NCBI RefSeq assembly: GCF_006439355.1
Contig: NZ_VFTG01000007.1
Span: 179,298 to 243,297 of the forward strand
DNA: 64,000 bases
Direction: 5' to 3'
Source of the DNA: Mesorhizobium sp. B4-1-3
Lineage (GTDB): Bacteria; Pseudomonadota; Alphaproteobacteria; Rhizobiales; Rhizobiaceae
The notes under the pieces are model-generated. The model had not been told where the DNA came from and searched no databases. It saw nothing but the letters and a program-made list of their open reading frames with translations. Within the stretch, counting starts at the first letter, position 1, and each line of letters starts with the position of its first letter. The position numbers were made by a program, and so were the translations under genes. Of this stretch, positions 58,857 through 64,000 are shown piece by piece.

Positions 58857-59090
58857 ATGCAGCGCTTCTATTTCGACCTCTACAACACCGAGCATAGCCA
58901 GGAAGATACCGAGGGACAGCTCTTCGCCAGCCGTGAGCGCGCCGGGATGGAGGCGCTGCGCATCCTGCACGACGTCGCTCGCGACGAGATGCCGGGCGGC
59001 AAGCATCTGACCATCACCGTCAAAGTGCTGGACGAAAAGCGCGACCAGATTTTCGAAGCGTCGCTGACACTGGATTCCGCCTGGACGTGA
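58857..59090 (+). CDS. DUF6894 small protein
   Basis: A 77-residue protein with the DUF6894 pattern: RFYFDLYNTEHSQEDTEGQLFASRERAGMEALRILHDVARDEMPGG followed by a beta strand pair (HLTITVKVLDEKRDQIFEASLTL). The family is expanded in rhizobia; role unknown. Ribosome site not obvious. The alpha/beta hydrolase gene starts 40 bp downstream. Confidence 0.8.
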   Translation: MQRFYFDLYNTEHSQEDTEGQLFASRERAGMEALRILHDVARDEMPGGKHLTITVKVLDEKRDQIFEASLTLDSAWT

Positions 59091-59130
59091 GAGGGCGGCG
59101 CGGCCCGCGCCGGTCGCCGGAGACAAAGCA

Positions 59131-60024
59131 ATGTTTCAGGATTTCGAAAGCCGCGAGGTAGATACCGGCGAAGCAAGGATTTTCGCCCGCCGCGCCGGCA
59201 ACGGACCTGGTCTGCTCCTGCTGCACGGTTTTCCCGAGACCCATGCGATGTGGCGCGACGTTGCGCCAAGCCTGGCGCGGGATTTCACCGTCGTCTGCGC
59301 CGATCTGCGCGGTTATGGGCAAAGCTCCTGCCCGCCATCGGCCGCCGATCATGCGCCCTTTACCAAGCGGGCCATGGCCGACGACATGATCGTTCTGATG
59401 GAGACGTTCGGCTTCCGGCGCTTCATGGTCGCGGGTCATGACCGCGGTGGGCGGGTTGCCTACCGGCTGGCGCTCGACCACCCGGACGGTGTCGAGAAGC
59501 TCGCCGTGCTCGACATCGTCCCCACAGCCGAGGTCTGGGACCGGGCGGATGCGAGGCTGGCGCTCGGCTATTGGCCTTGGTCGCTGCTGGCGCAGCCGGA
59601 GCCGCTGCCGGAGAGAATGCTCGCGGCCTGCGCGGAAGCGGTCGTCGACAATGCGCTTTCCGGCTGGGGATCCGCGCCTGATGCATTCCCGCCCGGCGTG
59701 CGTCAGGCCTATGTCGATGCGCTGCGCGATCCGGCGCATATCCACGCCATTTGTGAAGAGTATCGCGCGGCAGCCGTGCTCGACCGTCGGCACGATCGCG
59801 AGGACCAGGCAGCGGGTCGTCGCATCGCCTGTCCATTGCTGGCGCTGTGGAGCGAGCACGGCGCGCTTGCCGAGTGGTATCGGGATGAAGACGGCCCGCT
59901 GGGCATATGGCGGAGTTGGGCCGACGATGTCAGCGGCGGAGCGCTGCCTGGCGGTCATTTCTTTCCGGAGGAGTCGCCGATCGAAACGGCGGCCACGCTG
60001 GACGCCTTCTTTTCCGGAAGATAG
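59131..60024 (+). CDS. Alpha/beta hydrolase with Asp nucleophile (haloacetate dehalogenase-like)
   Basis: A 297-residue protein of the dehalogenase/epoxide hydrolase branch. LLLHGFPETHAMW gives the oxyanion hole, DLRGYGQSS the substrate arginine region, GHDRGGR the Asp nucleophile (about residue 105), and GGHFFPEE the catalytic His. Fluoroacetate dehalogenases carry His-Trp in the halide pocket; here that stretch reads GYWPWSLLAQP, with Pro where the halide-binding His is expected. Fluoroacetate is therefore doubtful; other haloacids or esters are possible. Confidence 0.85.
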   Translation: MFQDFESREVDTGEARIFARRAGNGPGLLLLHGFPETHAMWRDVAPSLARDFTVVCADLRGYGQSSCPPSAADHAPFTKRAMADDMIVLMETFGFRRFMVAGHDRGGRVAYRLALDHPDGVEKLAVLDIVPTAEVWDRADARLALGYWPWSLLAQPEPLPERMLAACAEAVVDNALSGWGSAPDAFPPGVRQAYVDALRDPAHIHAICEEYRAAAVLDRRHDREDQAAGRRIACPLLALWSEHGALAEWYRDEDGPLGIWRSWADDVSGGALPGGHFFPEESPIETAATLDAFFSGR

Positions 60025-60067
60025 AGGTGATGCCGGCCAGGCGTCTGCTGGCTGGATGCCGCCTGGC

Positions 60068-60370
60068 TCAGGCCAGCAGGAAATAGAGCAGCGGAACCGC
60101 TGCCAAGCCGATGCCCATCACAATGAGCGTGGCGTGGCCGAGGCGCTCCGCGCGCCTTGCAATGTCGGCGACCTCATCCTCGTCATTGATGACATCGAGG
60201 AACGAAAGATCGGTGCGGGTGGCACGCTGGTTGTCGTTGGCAGGCAGGCTTTCGGTGTCCTGCCGGGCGGGCTTTGCAGAGATGTAGGTCAAAACGTCGT
60301 CTCGCTCCGAAGCCGGTCTAAGCGGCCTTTTGTTCAAGAATATTGGTGCCCGCCGGGAATGCGCGGGCAA
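60068..60370 (-). CDS. Small membrane protein of unknown function
   Basis: About 100 residues with a polar N-terminal part and one C-terminal membrane helix (GHATLIVMGIGLAAVPLLYFLLA), a tail-anchored layout. The start is unclear (TTG 60370 is the furthest; an internal TTG is possible). Convergent with the hydrolase gene. Confidence 0.5.
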   Translation of the reverse strand: MPAHSRRAPIFLNKRPLRPASERDDVLTYISAKPARQDTESLPANDNQRATRTDLSFLDVINDEDEVADIARRAERLGHATLIVMGIGLAAVPLLYFLLA

Positions 60371-60517
60371 CCGGCGGGCACCAGGACAGCCGGCGATGGA
60401 GGGGGCTTTCTCGACGGCCGCTCCCCAATTCGCAAAAAGGAGATTGGTTGCATGAGGCAGCCCAATGCGTCGGGCCCATAGGACTTCAGTCCGACCCGGT
60501 CACGAAATGTTTCAGTT

Positions 60518-60542
60518 GGAACATCGACTGGCCGCACCTGTT
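60518..60542 (+). promoter_or_regulatory. EcfG-type promoter of the KGG gene
   Basis: GGAAC (60518-60522), 16 bases, TGTT (60539-60542), 73 bases before the start. Confidence 0.55.
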
Positions 60543-60615
60543 CCCCTTACTCAAGGATGCCGAACGCGTCCTTGTTTCATCCCGAAGAAAATCCGAACCA
60601 ACGGAGAAATTCGAT

Positions 60616-60831
60616 ATGGCCAATCAAGGTGGAACCCACGAACAGCACGTCAAGGCCGGCCAGCAGAGCCACAAGAACCGCGAAGACCAGCAGCGCGGCA
60701 GCGGGCAGCAGCAGGCCGAGGACCGCAACATGGGTCAGCGTGGCGCGGGCCAGCATCGGGGCGGCAGCGGCAACTTCGCCGAAGACCGGCAGCGTGCCTC
60801 GGAGGCCGGCCGCAAAGGCGGCCAACGTTAA
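60616..60831 (+). CDS. KGG-motif general stress protein (GsiB-like)
   Basis: A 71-residue, highly hydrophilic disordered protein rich in Gln, Gly, Arg and His (QQRGSGQQQAEDRN) ending EAGRKGGQR, the KGG motif of GsiB/YciG-type stress proteins. AACGGAGAAATTC precedes the ATG. It has its own EcfG-type promoter and a terminator. Confidence 0.85.
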   Translation: MANQGGTHEQHVKAGQQSHKNREDQQRGSGQQQAEDRNMGQRGAGQHRGGSGNFAEDRQRASEAGRKGGQR

Positions 60832-60836
60832 ACTCG

Positions 60837-60866
60837 AATGGCGTCCGTGTCCTCACGGACGCCATT
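60837..60866 (+). terminator. Rho-independent terminator of the KGG gene
   Basis: A perfect 13-bp stem (AATGGCGTCCGTG with its complement), 4-base loop, followed by TCATTTG, 5 bases after the stop. Confidence 0.85.
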
Positions 60867-60892
60867 TCATTTGCTGCGGGATCGCCCGCGGT

Positions 60893-60917
60893 GGAACTTC
60901 TGCGTCGCCCTCCAGTT
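60893..60917 (+). promoter_or_regulatory. Possible EcfG-type promoter of the small-stress-protein cluster
   Basis: GGAAC (60893-60897), 16 bases, AGTT (60914-60917), 55 bases before the 164-residue gene. Confidence 0.45.
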
Positions 60918-60972
60918 CCTCTTCAGTCGGTTGCCCACGCCACTGCCGCACGATGTTTGAACGGAGGCATCA

Positions 60973-61467
60973 ATGTCGCTGCACACCCTTCATCCCGAAC
61001 ATGTCGACGAGACCCGAATGCAGGCCTATTCGACCTTCGGTCCGTTGCTGATCCAAGCTCTGGCGCAGAAACTTGGGCACTGCCAGGGCATGCGCGAGTT
61101 GGATAAGCTCGAACGATCGCTTGTTCGCCTGGTCGAGGACACCGATGTTGCCGCTCCGCACGCCGATGCCATGAAGGAGTTCGCGATCGAGCTCATCGTG
61201 TCGACGCTGCGCAACGTGCGCGAGCATCCCGACGCCAAGCATGACCTGGAGGAGGTCGACAAACGGCGCACCGAGGGCCGTTCGGAAGATTCCGACACGC
61301 TGGAAGAGCAGTTGCAGTCGGGCCTTGAGGACAGCTTTCCGGCAAGCGACCCGCCGGCCGTGGTGTCGACCGCGATCACCGGCGGCGCCAAGGATATCGT
61401 TGGCACCGACGAGGTGCTGCGGCGCAAGAAGGAAGCGCGCCGCAGGCAGTCAGAGACGACCGGCTAA
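60973..61467 (+). CDS. Stress-linked hypothetical protein with DSFPASDPP motif
   Basis: A 164-residue soluble protein. The first ~95 residues are helical (FGPLLIQALAQKLGHCQGMRELDKLERSLVRLVEDTD). A charged linker leads to the motif LEEQLQSGLEDSFPASDPPAVVST, found at the ends of many small rhizobial stress proteins. Ribosome site ACGGAGGCATCA. First gene of a four-gene plus-strand run (60973-62317) that may be one transcript. Confidence 0.7.
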   Translation: MSLHTLHPEHVDETRMQAYSTFGPLLIQALAQKLGHCQGMRELDKLERSLVRLVEDTDVAAPHADAMKEFAIELIVSTLRNVREHPDAKHDLEEVDKRRTEGRSEDSDTLEEQLQSGLEDSFPASDPPAVVSTAITGGAKDIVGTDEVLRRKKEARRRQSETTG

Positions 61468-61494
61468 CGCCATGAAAGTCAAAGGAGTCCTGCG

Positions 61495-61713
61495 ATGACC
61501 CAGGCAAAGGACAACGTCCCCCACCGCCCGGGCGGCGCCCATGCGCCGCAAACAGGCAGCCTGCCGACCAAGGGCGGCGACGATCCCGACGTGCGGTTCC
61601 TTGCGGAGAACACCGATCTGTCGCCGAAGCAGGCGCGCGAACTGATCCGCGAGCACGGGCACGACCGCGACAAACTCTTGAAGATCGCACGGACCATGAA
61701 AGCGGAAGGCTGA
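61495..61713 (+). CDS. DUF3606-like small protein
   Basis: A 72-residue protein: a disordered N-terminal half and a helix pair (DVRFLAENTDLSPKQARELIREHGHDRDKLLKIARTM) like that of the protein at 55560-55745. AAAGGAGTCCTGCG precedes the ATG; 27 bp after the previous gene. Confidence 0.65.
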   Translation: MTQAKDNVPHRPGGAHAPQTGSLPTKGGDDPDVRFLAENTDLSPKQARELIREHGHDRDKLLKIARTMKAEG

Positions 61714-61762
61714 GGCCTCTCCAAGACAGAGAGCAAATGAACATCTCGAAAGCGAGGTTGAC

Positions 61763-61960
61763 ATGAGCAATTCACCCAACACCGGACGTCCCGGAACCTC
61801 CGATCAATGGCCGCGCTGGGAAGGCCCAAAGGCGAACAAGCCGCGCGGCTACCTACCGGCAAAGGACGACCCCGACGAGGACCGCGACGCCGCCGGCGAG
61901 AACAACAAGGATCCGGAACGGTCCGATCTGGGCGACGTCGCCAAGAAGAAGGGTTCTTGA
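61763..61960 (+). CDS. Small disordered hydrophilic protein
   Basis: A 65-residue product almost devoid of hydrophobic residues (SNSPNTGRPGTSDQWPRW, KDDPDEDRDAAGENNKDPERSD). GAGGTTGAC precedes the ATG. The composition fits a hydrophilin-type stress protein. No defined family. Confidence 0.55.
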   Translation: MSNSPNTGRPGTSDQWPRWEGPKANKPRGYLPAKDDPDEDRDAAGENNKDPERSDLGDVAKKKGS

Positions 61961-61996
61961 GACTTTAATTCACTCAGCGCAACAAGGAGCCGGCCG

Positions 61997-62317
61997 ATGC
62001 CACGTGGCGACAAATCGAAATACACAGACAAGCAGGAACGCAAGGCTGACCATATCGCCGAAGGCTATGAGAAGCGCGGCGTGTCCGAGAAGGAAGCCGA
62101 GCGTCGCGCCTGGGCGACAGTGAACAAGGATGATGGCGGCGGCAAGAAGGAAGGCGGCTCCGGCCGCGGCAAGCACACCGGCCATCCGGCGGCGCATAAG
62201 GGCGGGAAGGCTGGCGGCAAGGCGTCGGGCGAGCGGTCCGCGGCCGCACGCTCCGCTTCGGCGAAGAAGGCGGCGGCGACGCGCAAGCGCAACGCGGAAC
62301 ACCATGCGCATCATTGA
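61997..62317 (+). CDS. Lys/Gly/Ala-rich stress protein
   Basis: A 106-residue protein. The N-terminal part (MPRGDKSKYTDKQERKADHI, GVSEKEAERRAWATVNK) is a conserved helical module in small rhizobial proteins often labelled plasmid stabilization protein; the rest is a Lys/Gly/Ala/His-rich tail that may bind nucleic acid. AAGGAGCCGGCCG precedes the ATG. Confidence 0.7.
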   Translation: MPRGDKSKYTDKQERKADHIAEGYEKRGVSEKEAERRAWATVNKDDGGGKKEGGSGRGKHTGHPAAHKGGKAGGKASGERSAAARSASAKKAAATRKRNAEHHAHH

Positions 62318-62324
62318 GGACTCT

Positions 62325-62345
62325 CCTCTCCCTTGCGGGAGAAGG
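62325..62345. terminator. Hairpin between convergent genes
   Basis: CCTCTCCC-TTGC-GGGAGAAGG (one bulge), between two convergent stop codons. It shares its core with the CTTCTCCC repeats at 1412 and 41801. Confidence 0.4.
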
Positions 62346-62351
62346 CAGCCT

Positions 62352-62810
62352 TCACAGCGGCATCTCTGAAGTCTGCTTGATCGTCTGGCTGGGCACGTCC
62401 GTCTTGACGTTCTGCACGCCCTTGATCCGGCTCAGATGCTCCGACTGGAAGCGACGGTAGTCGTCGATGCCGGCCGCCACTATCCGCACCATGGCGTCGC
62501 AATCGCCCAGCATGAGGTAGCATTCCATCACTTCGGGGAATTTCGCCACCTCAGCGGCGAAATGCTCGATAGTGTCCTCGTCCTGCTGCTTCAGCCAGAT
62601 GCGAGTGAAGAAGGTCTGGCCGCGACCGATCTTGGCCGGGTTGAGCACCGCGACATAGCGGTCGATGACGCCCGCCTCCTCCAGAAGTTTCACGCGCCGC
62701 AGGCATGGCGATGGCGACAAGCCGACCTCTTTGGCCAGATCGTTGTTGGCCATGCGCCCGTCCCGTTGCAGGGCGCGCAGGATGCGCCTGTCGATATCAT
62801 CCAACTTCAT
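62352..62810 (-). CDS. Lrp/AsnC family regulator
   Basis: A 152-residue protein with the N-terminal helix-turn-helix (LDDIDRRILRALQRDGRMANNDLAKEVGLSPSPCLRRVKLLEEAG) and the RAM domain (FFTRIWLKQQDEDTIEHFAAEV, MECYLMLGDCDAMVRIV). The ATG at 62810 matches family starts. Divergent from azlCD, so it probably senses branched-chain amino acids and controls their export. Confidence 0.9.
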   Translation of the reverse strand: MKLDDIDRRILRALQRDGRMANNDLAKEVGLSPSPCLRRVKLLEEAGVIDRYVAVLNPAKIGRGQTFFTRIWLKQQDEDTIEHFAAEVAKFPEVMECYLMLGDCDAMVRIVAAGIDDYRRFQSEHLSRIKGVQNVKTDVPSQTIKQTSEMPL

Positions 62811-62979
62811 GGTTTGAGATTCCAACCTTCTGCGAAAATGCGCTATCAGATGCCAAATTCTGGCAGAAGCGACGCATCTTCGCAACCCGATTGCCAGGTG
62901 TTTCGGCTATTGTCCGGTGATCGACAACCCACAACCGACCGGGAGAATGGCGGCCGCGAGGCCAGCCGAAGGCAAAGCC

Positions 62980-63723
62980 ATGAGCGTTTCCGAGACCGCC
63001 TTCGCCGGGCAGCAAACCGGCAACCGCCGCGGCGCCGAGTTCCGGCGCGGGCTTGCCGCTTCGACGCCGGTGCTGCTCGGCATCATCCCCTACGCGCTGG
63101 TGCTCGGCGCGCAGGCCGCGCAGAAAGGCCTTTCCGTCGTCGAAGTGCCGCTGATGACCGGCCTCAACTTCGCCGGCGGTTCCGAATTCGCGGCGATTCA
63201 GCTCTGGACCTCGCCGCCGCATATCCTGTTGATCGCCGGCATCACGCTTCTGGTAAACAGCCGGCATTTCCTGATGGGCGCCGCACTTGCGCCATTCATC
63301 AAGCATCTGCCGAAGCGACAGGTTTTTCCGGCGCTGTTTTTGATGTGCGACGAGAGCTGGGCGGTGGGCCTTGCCGACGCGCAACGCCGCGCCGCCGCCG
63401 GCATGCGGCCCGCCTTCAGCCTGCCCTTCTATCTGGGGGCCTGCATTCCCTTCTACCTTGCCTGGGTGGCGTTCACGACCTGCGGCGCGGCGCTCGGCCC
63501 AGTGCTCGGCGATGTCGGGAAATACGGTTTCGCGATGGCCTTCCCGGCCGTCTTCCTGGTGCTGCTTAGCGGCATGTGGAAGGGGTTTGCAGCGGCACGG
63601 CCATGGCTGGTCAGCCTGGCGGTGGCCGCGCTCACCTATCTCGCCGTGCCCGGTGCCTGGTATGTGGCCGCCGGCGCGCTGTCCGGCCTTGTGGCCGCCT
63701 GGTTCCTGGCAGGTGAGAAATGA
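62980..63723 (+). CDS. azlC: Branched-chain amino acid exporter, AzlC subunit
   Basis: A 247-residue inner-membrane protein. Typical AzlC features: RGLAASTPVLLGIIPYALVLG, LNFAGGSEFAAIQLW, LLVNSRHFLMGAALAPF and DESWAV. With AzlD it exports branched-chain or related amino acids. ATG 62980 is by homology with GAAGGCAAAGCC upstream; an earlier in-frame ATG (62947) is possible. Confidence 0.9.
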   Translation: MSVSETAFAGQQTGNRRGAEFRRGLAASTPVLLGIIPYALVLGAQAAQKGLSVVEVPLMTGLNFAGGSEFAAIQLWTSPPHILLIAGITLLVNSRHFLMGAALAPFIKHLPKRQVFPALFLMCDESWAVGLADAQRRAAAGMRPAFSLPFYLGACIPFYLAWVAFTTCGAALGPVLGDVGKYGFAMAFPAVFLVLLSGMWKGFAAARPWLVSLAVAALTYLAVPGAWYVAAGALSGLVAAWFLAGEK

Positions 63724-63974
63724 TCGATCCGATGACCGCGCTCGCCATCCTGGCGATGGCCGGCGTGACATATCTCACCCGCATCGGCGGCTATATGGTG
63801 CTGAGGAACAGGGCGCTCAGACCGCGCGCGACGGCGGTGATGGAAGCCGCGCCCGGCTGCGTGCTGATCTCGGTGATCGCGCCGGACTTCGTCTCAAGGA
63901 ACCCGGCCGATCTCGCGGCGCTGGCCATAACCGTGCTCGCCGCGACAAGGCTGTCGATGCTGCCGACGGATTAG
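63720..63974 (+). CDS. azlD: Branched-chain amino acid exporter, AzlD subunit
   Basis: An 84-residue, three-helix membrane protein (MTALAILAMAGVTYLTRIGGYMVL; VMEAAPGCVLISVIAPDF; LAALAITVLAATRLSML), the small partner of AzlC. Its ATG overlaps the azlC stop (ATGA), indicating translational coupling. Confidence 0.9.
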   Translation: MIDPMTALAILAMAGVTYLTRIGGYMVLRNRALRPRATAVMEAAPGCVLISVIAPDFVSRNPADLAALAITVLAATRLSMLPTD

Positions 63975-64000
63975 AACGGGGAGAAATCGGAGGTCGACCT

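Noticed and set aside
61935..61960. GGAAC-N16-CGTC inside the gene at 61763-61960 as promoter of the next gene
   Set aside because: The -10 lacks the TT pair required by the general-stress consensus.
1..64000. CRISPR array, rRNA or tRNA genes
   Set aside because: No regularly spaced direct repeats and no recognisable rRNA or tRNA sequence were found on either strand.

Overview
The window looks like chromosomal DNA of a rhizobial alphaproteobacterium, most likely Mesorhizobium or a close relative. The evidence is high GC with strong third-position G/C, a complete aapJQMP general amino-acid transporter operon, a ChoX-type choline-binding protein, an HWE-family histidine kinase, DUF982, DUF6894 and KGG-type stress proteins, and many GGAAC-N18/19-TT promoters of the EcfG/RpoE2 general stress response. 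The assignment is inference from family content; no rRNA or tRNA gene was seen to confirm it.

Layout. 0.1-13.9 kb: metabolic and regulatory genes: a TetR/NIPSNAP pair with a visible operator, a choline-binding protein plus hydrolase facing a BetI-like regulator, fumC, two DoxX proteins, a coupled ppk-ppx polyphosphate operon, a complex-I-type zinc protein, a flavin monooxygenase and a DUF2459 protein. 13.9-18.3 kb: aapJQMP. 18.8-26 kb: a metC-like lyase, an ECF sigma factor sharing a promoter motif with a DUF4142-cupredoxin operon, an HPP-CBS membrane protein, a twice-frameshifted enoyl-CoA hydratase next to a TetR gene, and an ArsB/SLC13-type transporter. 26-30.7 kb: small membrane and exported proteins, a GFA protein, a PAS protein and msrA.

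30.76-39.6 kb is a decayed prophage on the minus strand. It keeps a terminase small-subunit-like gene, the ATPase half of the large terminase, tail-fibre/appendage genes and a dense six-gene lysis cassette (GH108 endolysin, holin-like proteins, a probable spanin pair). Portal, capsid and tail-tube genes are absent. The terminase gene is interrupted by a block in which three copies of a ~165-175 bp palindromic element (R) alternate with a bestrophin-like channel gene and a lipoprotein gene; the terminase nuclease half is then fused to the tail-fibre reading frame. A fourth R copy follows the tryptophan 2,3-dioxygenase gene at 42.4 kb. Three of the four copies start within 5-8 bp of the stop codon of a minus-strand gene.

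39.9-64 kb is dominated by small stress-related genes (DUF883-like, CsbD, CspA, SPW, DUF3606-like, KGG and several disordered proteins) mixed with regulators (Lrp, RHH, two paralogous Crp/Fnr proteins, an HWE kinase) and transporters or enzymes (Nramp-type, YihY, MttB-like, flavodoxin-type reductase, SDR, an alpha/beta hydrolase with an Asp nucleophile, AzlCD). At least ten of the small genes have GGAAC-N18/19-TT motifs upstream, so much of the window appears to be one dispersed general-stress regulon.
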